From Aselliscus stoliczkanus (taxonomy: Eukaryota; Chordata; Mammalia; Chiroptera; Hipposideridae), in assembly GCA_033961575.1 (NCBI GenBank), contig CM066733.1:140356421-140420420 (forward strand): DNA of 64,000 nt. Reading direction: 5' to 3'. The notes under the pieces were generated by a model, which was not told the origin of the DNA, did not search any database, and saw only the letters and a list, made by a program, of their open reading frames with translations. Both the position numbers and the translations under genes were made by a program. Positions within the stretch are counted from its first letter, which is position 1. Each line of letters begins with the position of its first letter. Shown piece by piece: positions 12,679 through 23,239 of this stretch.

Positions 12679-13090
12679 TTATTTTATTTTTTAATTTATT
12701 TTTTAAGATTTTATTGGGGAATCGGGGGAGGGGAACAGACAAGCTGCTGTCCCTTTGTTCTTCAGTCTAGTTGTGGAGGTCATTGCTTCACTGGCCCATG
12801 TTGGCATCATCACAGCTCTTCCCGGATGAGGCAGATCGGTCGCCGGCCTCTGGATGGTCGCTCACTGCGGCTATTGGCAGCTCACGCTGGCTGCCGGCCA
12901 CTCACTGTAGCGTATGGCAGCCCACTGCAGCAGGGGTTGCAGCCTACACCGTCGCCGGGGTTTGCACAGCTCCAGGTGGGGCTGTTGTTAGCTGTAGAGG
13001 GCAGTGTCACCGGCCCCCATATGCGGGATCCAAACCAGGGCCACTGGCATCCCCAAACCAGTTCCTAACCAACGCTCCACTCGGCCGACC
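12679..13090 (-). mobile_element. long tRNA-derived SINE, copy 1
   Basis: Read on the minus strand, this starts with a tRNA-like head with Pol III A box (GTGG…TTGGTTAGGAAC, near 13060-13085) and B box (GGTTTGGATCC, near 13025-13037). It continues into a GC-rich non-tRNA body and ends in 'CCCCAATAAAATCTTAAAA', i.e. a polyadenylation signal followed by a Pol III TCTT terminator and an A-rich tail. A 13-bp target duplication 'cagaatagtgttt' lies on both sides (12666-12678 and 13091-13103), which fixes the boundaries and orientation. Open frames on the plus strand across it are shadows of the GC-rich body. Mobilised by L1 machinery, as usual for SINEs (family knowledge). Confidence 0.9.
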
Positions 13091-13104
13091 CAGAATAGTG
13101 TTTC

Positions 13105-13990
13105 TAAAACACAAAATTGTTAATGTCATTCATTCATTTATTCAGAAAGATTGGCTGAAGCAGCTATTTATCAGACACTATATTAGATGCCAGAAGTACA
13201 ATGGAGATAAAAACGAGTCTAGTGGGAAAAACATACAGCCAAGTAATCACACTGAAGAAGAAAGAACCTGATTTACACGGGGACATCAGAAAAGGTTATC
13301 CTGAGGAAGTGACAATGAAGGAGAGGGGTGAGAAGAAGAAAGGGGGGAAAATGGATTAATTCAGACAGAGGAAACAGCATGTGCAATTGGGGTGGGGAAG
13401 CAGGGACGTGGTATGATTGAAAGTTGAGAGAAGCCCAGAATCCCTGTAGCCCAGAGAGGGAGATGAGAAGAGACAGGAGAAGCAGCGAAGGCCAAACTAT
13501 GCTGGTTCTTAAGGGCCTTTTTTGAAGTCTTTGGTTTTCATCATAATAGCATTACAAAGCAATAGGTTTTAAACATGGCAAAGACAGGATTAGATTTGTG
13601 TTTTGAATAGGGCTGGCCTTGATGTGACTGTCAGATTGGAGGAGAATCAGTGCATTTAGGGAGACTGGATAGTTCTTTGCCATCATAGTCCAGATGAGAG
13701 ATAATGGCAACTTCGACTAAAGAGTAACAGTGGAGGAGAAGATAAATTAATAGATTGGATTGGAGAGATATTTTACTACTAATTTGGTGATGGGATGAAT
13801 ATGGGATAAAGAAGATTTAATATCAAGGATGCTGCATATAATTCTGGCTTAGGAATCAGCACAGATGATGGTGACATTCATTGGAGTATGGAACACCAGA
13901 TGAGAAGCAGTTTTGGAGGGAAACTAGATGTGTTGAGTTTAGATGCATTGAGTTTAAAGTGACTTTGAGATTTCTGTTTGAAAGCGTTTA
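13105..13990 (-). repeat. L2 (LINE2), antisense
   Basis: Starts with 'cattcattcatttattcaga' and 'gacactatattagatgccag' (reverse complement of the L2 terminus) and continues with 'gaggaagtgacaatgaagga', 'ggaaacagcatgtgcaattg', 'gggccttttttgaagtcttt' and 'gatgagagataatggc', in the order of an antisense L2 3' UTR. SINE copy 1 sits immediately to its left. Confidence 0.7.
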
Positions 13991-14029
13991 AAGCCTTCCC
14001 ATTGTTGGAAGAATTAAATCAATCTCTTC

Positions 14030-14515
14030 AAAATGGATTTATAAAATCTTTGTGACCTAATCCCAGATTCATCTTCTGTCATACTCATATGCTCCATATT
14101 TCAATCTTTCTGAATTAGTGGGAATTAGTTTTGGGATGCCCCAAAGTTTTCACAGCTTGATGGCTTTGCAAATACTATTTCTTTTGCTGGACAGATCTTT
14201 CCTTTTCCTCCTTTTTAGAATACCAAATTAACTTTTGTTTTTCAAGACTCAATTTAAATATCATCTCCTATGGAAAGAGTTCCTTTTAGTTTGTTCTAGC
14301 CTTATGTGTGCGTGTGTGTGTGTGCATGTGTCTATGTGTACACATACACACATATATATGTATATAGGTGTATTATATATGTATATAATTATTTATGATT
14401 GTCAACTTATTAGTCTTTCCCTCTGGACTGTTAACTCTTTGAGGTCGGGGAGTATATTTTGCTCATTTCTGTAAATCTAGCATGTAGCAGTCAAAAATGA
14501 ATTAAATGACAAAAT
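14030..14515 (+). repeat. L2 (LINE2), sense, split by a microsatellite
   Basis: 'agactcaatttaaatatcat' with 'ctcctatggaaagagttcc', and later 'ttaactctttgaggtcgggg' with 'aatctagcatgtagcag', follow the sense L2 3' end. The TG/TA repeat at 14306-14398 lies between the two blocks. Confidence 0.6.
14306..14398. repeat. (TG)n/(TA)n imperfect microsatellite
   Basis: TG-rich half 'tgtgtgcgtgtgtgtgtgtg' followed by 'tacacatacacacatatata' and TA-rich repeats. The CA after TG makes part of it self-complementary. Confidence 0.9.
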
Positions 14516-15059
14516 AAACAAAAAATAATAATTTTGAATTCTTTTCTTATTTCCAAAAAATATATTTTTAAAATAGACTATTTATGGTTGACATAACCAG
14601 AGACTACAGATAAGAGTAAAAGAATCAGGATTCTGCACCTATGAAAGATTTATATGAATAATGTTGAGCAAAGAAATTAATCAATCTTAGTTTCCCTGCC
14701 CATTCAAAATTATTAAATAATTAAAAAGCCATAATGTCATATAATATTATTTTAACATAACTATAAACCAGCAAGAAATGTCAATATGAAAAAGCAGAAT
14801 TTTAAAAATATTTTTTCCTGATTTTAGAAATAGAGGTCCACTGAGAAAAATAACGAAGAGCACAGAAAATACAAAATGCAAATATAATTCCACCATCAAA
14901 AGAGAACTACTTTTAATATTTCATTTGCAATATTTTCCTGTCCTTTCTCTGTGTAAGCACATACATTTATTCCTAGTGGAAAAAAGTTTAGATACGCGAA
15001 AGGCTAACAGCTAAGCCACCTTTTAACAGGTATTTGGAATGATTATGTGCTAAAAATCC

Positions 15060-15430
15060 ATGAAAGGCTTCTAGTTCTCTCTAGGGCCTGTCCCTCCAGC
15101 TTCCTCTCTTTAAGAAGTTAGAGGACCAGTCAGTGCCAGGCTCACCTTGGGCAGGCTGGCTCTTTTCTCTCTCTTTACAAAACTAAATGACTTTGTTAGT
15201 TCCAGGCGTCAGATTTGGAGGGAGTTAGTAAAGACCACACTTGGTCCTCAAGACCTGAGCTTTGGGCTCAGCATTGTTTTTTTAAACAGGCAGTCTTGGT
15301 GAGGTGGGTATTGTTGAACTACTGGGAGTTGTTAAAACTCAATTGCTGGAATGGATGAGTCACACACTGAGTCAGATTTGGTTTTCTATATATACCCCTC
15401 TAAAGAGGTATGTAGAGAGGAGAGGTGATT
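15060..15430. promoter_or_regulatory. candidate regulatory segment with paired AP-1 sites and TATA
   Basis: Two perfect TGAGTCA motifs lie 12 bp apart (15356-15362 and 15368-15374), followed 13 bp later by TATATATA (15387-15394). The flanking 300 bp is not a recognised repeat and is less AT-rich than its surroundings. AP-1 (Fos/Jun) binding to TGAGTCA is established knowledge; any function here is inference, since single copies of such motifs occur often by chance. Confidence 0.25.
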
Positions 15431-15609
15431 GGTAAGAAGTACTCAGGCATTTCTAGCCTTCCAGGGCGTGAACGCACTTGAAATTTTACTCCTGAGTTCT
15501 ATCTAACATCATGTATTTCATAAAGTGAAGGCATAATGTGGTAAAAGCATGTACAGACCATATGCTCATACAGCCACATGGAATACCACAACAGCATCTG
15601 AGGGATCAT

Positions 15610-15652
15610 TAAATATATTTTATATACGTACACACACACACTATATATAGTT
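15610..15652. repeat. TA/CA microsatellite
   Basis: 'tatacgtacacacacacact' followed by 'atatatag'. Confidence 0.8.
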
Positions 15653-15704
15653 AGAGTTGAGTTTCTATCATTTGCACAGCCCTAATACAATGCATATGAG
15701 TATA

Positions 15705-15940
15705 CTGGGAGTGCCAGAAAAATGTATACAACTGGACACTTTGCTAAATGGTGCTCAAGCAGTAGTTCGCCATAATCAGAAGTGTCTAGATGCTGATGGT
15801 AACCAGTCTGAGCACCTCTTGTAATTGCAGAAGTCAAATGCGCCTTGTATTCATCTTTTGTTATCAGTAGATATTGAGTATTATAATTTTAATAGTTTTC
15901 CTTTCTTAAAATGTGTATACATTTTTTTGGCACAGTGTGT
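15705..15940 (+). mobile_element. short inverted-repeat DNA element, copy B
   Basis: The left end 'gtgccagaaaaatgtatac' and right end 'gtatacatttttttggcac' are inverted repeats matching at 18 of 19 positions. A TA precedes the left end. The element is about 236 bp and non-coding, as expected of a non-autonomous (MITE-type) DNA transposon. The same sequence, shortened inside, occurs in the same orientation at 761-876. Superfamily unassigned. Confidence 0.7.
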
Positions 15941-16022
15941 GAGCATGTGTGTGTATAATATACATAAAATTTTATATATAATTTATGCATAAATACATAC
16001 ACACACACACACACACACATTG
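15936..16022. repeat. TG/TA/CA microsatellite cluster
   Basis: 'gtgtgtgagcatgtgtgtgt', AT-rich spacer, then 'catacacacacacacacaca'. It abuts the right end of DNA element copy B. Confidence 0.9.
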
Positions 16023-16024
16023 TC

Positions 16025-17510
16025 AAAAAGCAAGCTCCAAACCTAGGATATTTGTCAAAATTTTTTCTGTTTATTTTATGGCAATTTTGAATATCCCAAA
16101 TATGTTTGATTTACTTTTGGTTGATTTTACAAAATGACAGCACTTTTAATTAGTTGGTATAGTTTTATTCTACTATGGCAGAATGGTTTATTAATTATTA
16201 GACATCTTTTCCCCTAAGTGTTCATTCACTCGCTCTTATTATTCTATTGGTTACTTGGCTTAGGAGAAATGTCACGATAATTGGCTGTAGATTTCTTAGC
16301 TTAGTTTTGAAGGCAAAGTGTACACTGTCAATGTTTCCATTCCCTGTGGGTACCTCCTCCCACCAACTGCTCATGATTAGGTGTAGCCATTTGCATGTAT
16401 TTACCCATGGTCCCAAATCCCTGTTTGTTTTCTTACCCTGTGAGTTATAGTGAATTTTGTATAAGTCTAAAAAGAAGTCAACCATGACAAACCACCAAAT
16501 GCACCAAACAGCCTACATTCTGTAGGCTTTCCTGATCTGAGCCAGGTGGCCCTATTTTTAAATGCATTGCTTCCCTGCCTTTTTTCCCCAAACCTTCTCA
16601 TCCAGGACATTGTTGAAGAGTAGGAGGTGACAGTTGTGTTACAAAACTTCACTCTAGGAAGATGGTGGTCTGTTCAAAGGAGTCAAAAAGGCTTTCTCAG
16701 GTTTCTTTTATCCAGAGGATCTGGGAAAGCTACACTCTCCCTCTATCAAGTATAGGCCAAGCAAATAAGTCTAAAAAATTGTGTTGTTCAGCACTGGTGG
16801 AGCACAGTCTGACCATGACTCACAGCACTTATTCAATCGGGGAGTCATTCAAAAAGAGTTTAATAGTCCTTTTGGAGTTTTCTTAGCTTAAAGTTAAATG
16901 CTATCATTATTAAACTGCCTTCTCATTGTTCTTTTTTTGTTTTTTGTCTTTGTCTAGTTTCCCCAGAAATACTAATTTTTAAATCATCCACAGTTATGTT
17001 ATTTTATGGTCATCCATCCTTTCACTCTGAAATGTGACTTTTAGTCAATCATTAGTCCTTCTTTGAAAAACTGTATATTCTTACTTATGGAGAACCCAGC
17101 TCATAACATTAATGTAACTACAATTTTATGCTAAAGAGTATTGATGCACATTAATCACCTTAGCTATTTTTCTAATTAAAGTAAGAAATATACCCATGGG
17201 CTTTATTACCTCGGTTTTTAAATCATTGTTAGACATTGAGTAATTTAAAAATTGTGTTTGTGTCTATTTAAACTATGTGTCCCAAATTAATGACTCACAA
17301 AAGTTGCATAGTTAAAAACAAAATAAAACAAATACCCTGGATATGAAGATTACATCAGCCAAAGGAAGATATAGTAGATACTATAGTGCTTTACCCAGGT
17401 TCCCTCTTGAGGACCAAGACATTAATTTATAAAAATAAATGATTTTAATCATCTAACAAATGATGAATTTTGAGCATCTGTTATATAGAAGGGTGGTGAA
17501 TAAGGCAAAC
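16025..17510. other. unassigned AT-rich sequence
   Basis: No gene or firm repeat recognised; a poly-T run near 16931. Short overlapping open frames on both strands (16222-16886) have no support. Confidence 0.5.
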
Positions 17511-17529
17511 AGGTCTTCACCCTCTTTTT

Positions 17530-17991
17530 TTTTCTTTTGTTTTTTAAAGATTTTATTGGGGAATTGGGGAAGGAGAATAGCATTGGGGAGTCGGGGAAGG
17601 GGAACTGACAAGTTGCTGTACATTTGTTCTTCAGTCTAGTTGCGGAGGACGTCGCTTCACTGTCCCATGTTGGTATTATCATTGCGCCTTCCCGGGTGAG
17701 GCAGATAGATCGACGGCCACTAGATGGCCACTCGCAGTGGCTCTTAGCAGCTCACACTGGCTGCTGGCCACTCTTGCTTGCTGCTGGCTACTCATGGTAG
17801 CCTATGGCAGCCCACTGCAGCCCACGCCGTCACTGGTGACTCATGGCAGCCCAGCTCCAGGTCAAGTTGTTCACCATCTTGGCTGTAGATGGCAGTGTCA
17901 CTGGCCCTCATGTGGGATCTGAACCAGGGCCCTGGCTGGTCAGAGCTGGCGTCCCAAGCCAGCTCTTAACCAATGCGCCATTCAGCCAGCC
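17530..17991 (-). mobile_element. long tRNA-derived SINE, copy 2
   Basis: Same family as 12679-13090, but the tail carries two tandem copies of the roughly 26-bp 'ttggggaattggggaagg' unit. An extra 'ccctggctggtcagagctgg' segment is present near the tRNA-like head. A target duplication close to 'cttcactctctttt' flanks it (17515-17529, one mismatch; 17992-18005). Confidence 0.88.
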
Positions 17992-18009
17992 CTTCACTCT
18001 CTTTTAACA

Positions 18010-19430
18010 TAGAATCTATCACAGTAGACAGATACAGAATAAGAAATATATTTGATGACTAATTTGAAATGAAACACAGGATAATGTAAGAAACTTATAA
18101 TAAAAATAATAAACCAATTTTTACTTCTGGAATTGCAACACAAGAAGGAAATTTTTTGAATTTGGAAGTTTCTTTCATTGATTGAAGTCCCTTGTGATAA
18201 ACAGAAATATAATTTTATGATTTCAGTATGAAAAATGAAAACAGTGTCCCACTTACCTGGCGTTAGCTGTTTTTGCTTCCCTATTTCCTGAAGGTACCCC
18301 CTTAGCTGCTAGGAATTGCTAATGATGCAATCTGCCTTCCAAACTTAATTTCCTATGGGCAGCCATTTTTGCTCAGAGTGGCCAATACTTGAGCTTTAAA
18401 CAGAGACCATTGCATCATTCTGAGTTGGAGTTGAATCTTTATTTCTTTATTTTGCAATGGAAGTACTGGAGAATAAATAATAGTGTCTTCAAAGTATTTT
18501 AGCCCTAAGAAGAGCTGGGATAGTTTCTTCTTACAACAGGGTTATTGTGAGAATGTAACAAAGCATGTAATGGACCTTACACATGACTTGGTATATATTA
18601 GATACTCAGTAAATTTTAATTCTTTTCTCTCTCATAAATAGAATGCAGGGGAAATGAAAATATGTGTGTATGCTTGCTTGCAATATCCAGTTTGTCTGTA
18701 CCAGAGCCCCAATGCTCCTGGGTCAGAATTCTAGCAGTTGTAAAGTATACATTACATTCTTCTATAGGTTATACTGATAAGGAGGAAGTGAGACGTTTCT
18801 CTTTTGAACCGTATTTTCACACCACTGAACAAAACTGAAAGAGCCCAACTGCACAGCCTCCTCACTCACTTCCCTGTATGTCATTGATATACAGTTGAGT
18901 TAATAGTGTCAGCACTCGCAGACCTTCTATTTCAGTGGCCCCAAATCTTTTTCTCCTGTGAGGGAGGCAAATAGTCTTCTTGGCCCTGATTACCTGGATT
19001 CATATTGAAAAACATCTCCAGGCTGATGTCCTAGGGAAATTGAAAAAATCCCCTTTCAATTTGAAATGACTTAAACAGTAAGGCTGAAATAAAGGACTCA
19101 TCTCTTTAATAATCATCTCACCTTCTTGTCACTCAGAGTCCAATTAAATAAATGACTACCTGATTTTTTTGCCAATTGTCAGCAGATCTGGCTTTCACTT
19201 AATCAGCCTGCACATCATGTGGCCTTTTAAACTCTCTTTTTACCTTTTTCTTTGTTCATAAATATAATGAGAGTAGGCTTAAAAATAAGATCAGTATGCA
19301 GATTTCTCTAAGCATTCTTTGTATTCTTTCTAAGTCACCCTTTCTCTTTCCTCTGCAAAAATAATTAGGCCACTGATGTAATTTGTCAGGGTCACTGAAT
19401 AACTTCCAAATGCTGTAGGAGACTGCCATT
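18010..19430. other. no gene seen; one MIR-like stretch
   Basis: 18530-18620 ('gttattgtgagaatgtaaca' followed by 'gatactcagtaaattttaat') resembles a MIR 3' part. The rest is unassigned. Confidence 0.4.
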
Positions 19431-19443
19431 CAGGAAGATTTTT

Positions 19444-19892
19444 TTTTTTTAAATTGGGGAATTGGGGGAGGGGAACAGCATTGGGGAATGCAGGAAGGGG
19501 AACAGAAAATTTGCTGTCCTTTCGTTCTTCAGTCTAGTCATGGAGGACATTGCTTCAATGGCCCATGTTGGTATCATCATTGCGCTCTTCCCGGGTGAGC
19601 CAGATCAGTTGCCGGCCTCTGGACGGCCGCTCACAGTGGCTCTTGGCAGCTCACACCAGCTGCCAGCCGCTCATGCTGGCTGCCAGCCACTCACTGTAGC
19701 CTATGGCAACCCACTGCATCAGGGGCTGCAGCTATGCCGTCCCAGGGACTCACAGCAGCCCAGCTCCAGGTAGAACTGTTGTTCCTCATCTTAGCTGTAG
19801 AGGGCAGTGTCACTGGCCCTCATATGTGGGATCTGAACCAGGGCCGCTGGCATCCCAAGCCAACTCTTAACCAACACGCCACTCGGCCGGCC
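19444..19892 (-). mobile_element. long tRNA-derived SINE, copy 3
   Basis: Long-SINE family member with two tail units and two copies of the body unit 'gctggctgccagcc'. The left target copy is 'caggaagattttt' (19431-19443); the right copy 'cagaaagatgttt' (19893-19905) is shared with the next SINE, so the two elements are stacked in one target. Confidence 0.88.
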
Positions 19893-19905
19893 CAGAAAGA
19901 TGTTT

Positions 19906-20422
19906 GTTTGTTTGTTTGTTTATTTTTAAGATTTTATTGGGGAATCAAGGGAGGAGACCAGTTTTGGGGACTTGGGGGAGGGGACCAGCCAAGTCGTTCC
20001 TCAGTCCTCATTGTGGAGAGCGCCAGTGGCCATCTGGCTTCCCATCAGCAGCTCGTGGCCTCTAAGCTCAAGGTGCTGAGTTCAGTCTTAGTTGCAGGTG
20101 GGCATAGCCACCATCCCATGTAGGAGTTGAACCAGCAGCTTTGTTGGTAAGAGCGCACACCCTATCCACTGAGCCATCCAGGCGGCAGCTCAGTTCAAGG
20201 TGCCGAGTTCAATATTTAGTTGCAGGTTGGCATAGCCCACCACTGAACAGGCAATCTTGTTGTTACACCAGCTGAGCCATCCTGCCACCTGTTGGCAGCT
20301 CAGCGACAGCTCAGCTAGGGCACAGAGTTCATTGGCCCATGTGGGAATTGAACCAGAGGCCCTGTTGCTCAGTGCCTGTGCGCTAAGCCAACTCTTAACC
20401 AACTGAGCCACTCAGCCGACCC
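19906..20422 (-). mobile_element. composite SINE with three tRNA-like units
   Basis: On the minus strand there are three successive tRNA-like units, each with an A-box-like 'TGGCTCAG' and a B-box-like motif. Unit 1: A near 20398-20418, B 'GGTTCAATTCC' near 20343-20356. Unit 2: A near 20271-20285, B-like 'CTGTTCAGTGG' near 20241-20252. Unit 3: A near 20166-20180, B 'GGTTCAACTCC' near 20122-20136. The 3' tail (GGGGACCAG… CCCCAATAAAATCTTAAAAATA) is shared with the long SINE family. Right target copy is 'cagaaacatgttt' (20423-20435). Multi-unit tRNA SINEs are known in colugos (t-SINE family); assignment to that family is inference. Confidence 0.8.
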
Positions 20423-20439
20423 CAGAAACATGTTTTTAA

Positions 20440-21590
20440 GGACTGTTTTTACTCAGCTATTCTTATCTTTCAAAACACATAGCTTTCATTGAAACAACAC
20501 AAAAATGCTTTTTAACCAGAAATTGGCTGGGGAAAAAATAAGTACTTGAAAATGTATTGTCTGTCTTTGAAAGACTTAGAAGTCTATCCTCCTCATCTGT
20601 GGGTATGGTCCTGTAATGAGTGTTTCTATGTTACTCAGATTGGAGGAGATAGAATCCTTTTTCTCAAGAAAAAAGTCCTTAACTCAGAGAGGAACACAAG
20701 TCCAGGGCACACCAGAAAGGCCGACAGAAATGTAAAAAGAGAAGAAACAAGGATTCAGTAACATTCACACCAACTGATCAGCAGCATTAATGTACACATG
20801 TTCAGAGGTTTCATGTCAGTCAGACTCTAAATACAGGTAGCAGTACCTTTAGGAGGTGAGTCTTTGGTTGTGGAAGTATTTCCAGGAAGGAAGGAGTACA
20901 GCTGTCCCAGCTCCTGGGAAGAGAAAGTTTGCGTATCATCTTTTCTTGTTCTTCAACGCAGATGCAAATGGCAGCTTTCAATTAATGTGTGCCAGGACCA
21001 AAAGCAAAATGATAAAAGAGACTTAAAAATAGCTTGTACTACAATTTTCATTTGTGGCAATATGACTTTTAGGTATCCCATGACCACCAAAAATGTTGCT
21101 AGGTAAAATTTAACAAGACACTTTGATTGCATGGCTGAATGTGAAAGATAGAAAGGGAAAATCCCCACAAGAAGAAGATGGTCAGAGGGCTAAGCTGTCT
21201 TAAGGACATTTGCTCTATTTAGGACCAAGTTTTAATTGTCCTTTGGGGTCAGAGACAAAGACTTGGGATCCATAGATGAAAAACTAATTAAAACCAGGAT
21301 CCTAACACTTAGTGTTTTACATATATATATATTCTTTGGTGGTGAGTGGAAGAAAAAAAAAGTCATCTCAGGATTTGTAACCATAGGCCTGGCCTCATCT
21401 CATTCAGTGTTCTAAAAGGACTGTTCACCTGTTGGGAATCCTTGTGGGGATACTGCACATTAGCATAACCCCCAAATGGCACTAAGCCCAGGCAAATGTA
21501 AATCCTTTCAGTGGGGGCTGGGCTCCCTATGCAAGCCATGACCAAGTGTCATGGGAAGTAACAAAAAACAAATTTAGGTTCCCCAAGTAT
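20440..21590. other. unassigned sequence
   Basis: No repeat or exon recognised; open frames at 20546-20761 and 20864-21106 lack support. Confidence 0.45.
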
Positions 21591-21599
21591 TTCAAATAA

Positions 21600-22330
21600 T
21601 GGAATATCGAGATTCATACCATTTTTTTAAAAAGTGTATCACAAATAGTTACAAAAAGACAATGAAATAAAAATATGGTAAATTAATAAGAGAACAAAGC
21701 TAGTGGGTTTGGAAAATAATCAAAATACAATTTTTGAAAATGAATAATATAATCGTTGTAATGAAACACTTCATAGATTAGGCTCAAGGGAAGATTAGAC
21801 ATAGGAAAGAAAGAATTTGTGAACTGAAAAAAAAATAGCTAGACATAGTGAAATTCATCAGACTATAGAAAAAAAGAGATAAAAAGATAAACTATGATTG
21901 GGAAATTAACAGATAGAGAACAGAATGAGAGCTCTCACATGCATTTAACTTGCATCCAGAAAAATAACATAGAGAAAATTAGAGACAATATCCAAAGAGA
22001 TAATGATTGAGAATTTTCCAGAATTGAAGAAATATATGAATCTGCAAAATAAAGTTAGTCCTAAATACTTTGCTTCTTAAGAAATGCCAGCATAAACACA
22101 TTGTAATGAAAGTGTAGAATACCAAAGACCTTAAAAGCAGCCAGAAAGGAAAGAGAGATACCTACAATGAAGCTATTCTTAGATTGACAACAGAGTTCTC
22201 AACAACAGGAGAAAATAGGGGAAAATGCTGGCACATAAAACAGAGTTGAGAACTCAAATAAACTGGTTGCAATAAATCCAAACAAGTCAGTATTTACAAT
22301 AAAAGTAGCCTAAATCTGTCACAAAAATTT
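21600..22330 (+). repeat. HAL1/L1M ORF1-region fossil
   Basis: 'tgattgagaattttccagaa', 'atgaatctgcaaaataaagt', 'gaataccaaagaccttaaaa', 'gcagccagaaaggaaagaga', 'gattgacaacagagttctca' follow in order the C-terminal ORF1 region of old L1/HAL1 elements. All frames are interrupted. Boundaries approximate. Confidence 0.6.
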
Positions 22331-22414
22331 GCTTTACGGAGGAATTTCATGTGATTTTTTTTTTTCTTTTCAGTTAAACAGTAAAAACTGGTCCTTTTCT
22401 ACCAATAAGGCCAC

Positions 22415-22560
22415 ATGTGTTCATTAAACAAATATTTACTGAGTGCCTAATATGCTGCAGGCATTGTTCTATGTGCTAGAAATAAAGAAGTAAATGAAAG
22501 CAGCAAAGTCTCTGCTGTCACGGATCTTACATTTATTCAAAGAGTTACTCACTAACTAGC
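22415..22560 (-). repeat. L2 3' end, antisense
   Basis: 'ttcattaaacaaatatttac', 'tgagtgcctaatatgctgca', 'ggcattgttctatgtgctag' and 'cacggatcttacatttattc' match the reverse complement of the L2 3' terminus. Confidence 0.75.
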
Positions 22561-22964
22561 TATGTGTACAAGATATTTCTTAAGACACCTGCATGTTCAA
22601 AAAAAAACAAAAACACGACAAAGTTTTTGAGCCAAAGATATTTTCTCAACTTTCCTGTGAGAAAATGGCAATTGAAAATTTCTTATATTTATTTGTTCAA
22701 TTAAGATTTCATTATAAATAACTCTAAGGTGAAGAACTGAACTTTCACAAAATAACAGTTTATAACATTTTTGCTACTGAATTAATGATATCTGAAAAAT
22801 TCTGCCGTACACCTTGTTGAGAGTTGAGGAACTAACAGATAATTAAATTTAATGCAATAATTAAATCTACTAGGTAATCATATCTTACTGGATGAAAAAA
22901 TGATCAGGAAATTAAGGGATTGAAGCTCTAGAATTTATTTCCAGTTGCTTTTAAAAGTATGTGA

Positions 22965-23121
22965 GGGCTGGCCGAGTGGCTCAGTTAGTTAAGAGCTCGC
23001 TCAAGGGTGTGAGCTGAGCTCTGAGCATCAGCAGTTCGATGCCAGCCTGAGCTGAGCTGCCACTAAGCTGCCAACAGGTGGCAGAATGGCTCAGCTAAAA
23101 AAAAAAAAAAAAAAAAAAAAG
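22965..23121 (+). mobile_element. short tRNA-derived SINE with long poly(A)
   Basis: Head 'gggctggccgagtggctcag' carries the A box; B box 'cagttcgatgcc' near 23032-23043. It continues through 'gagctgccaacaggtggcag' and stops at 'atggctcagct' before a 23-base A-run. That end is exactly where the second tRNA-like unit begins in the composite SINE at 19906-20422, so this is its one-unit relative. Imperfect target copies 'aaaagtatgtgag'/'aaaagtatctcaa' flank it. Confidence 0.85.
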
Positions 23122-23149
23122 TATCTCAAAGCTCCTTATGTGTAGGACC

Positions 23150-23236
23150 TGCGTCACTTTTGTTTAGTTCTATCCCTAGCATGTAGCATAGTCTCTGGCA
23201 TGAAGTAAGTGCTCAGTAAATATTGACTGAATAGCA
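23150..23236 (+). repeat. L2 3'-end fragment, sense
   Basis: 'ctatccctagcatgtagcat', 'agtctctggcatgaagtaag', 'tgctcagtaaatattgactg' match the L2 terminus. Confidence 0.65.
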
Positions 23237-23239
23237 TGT

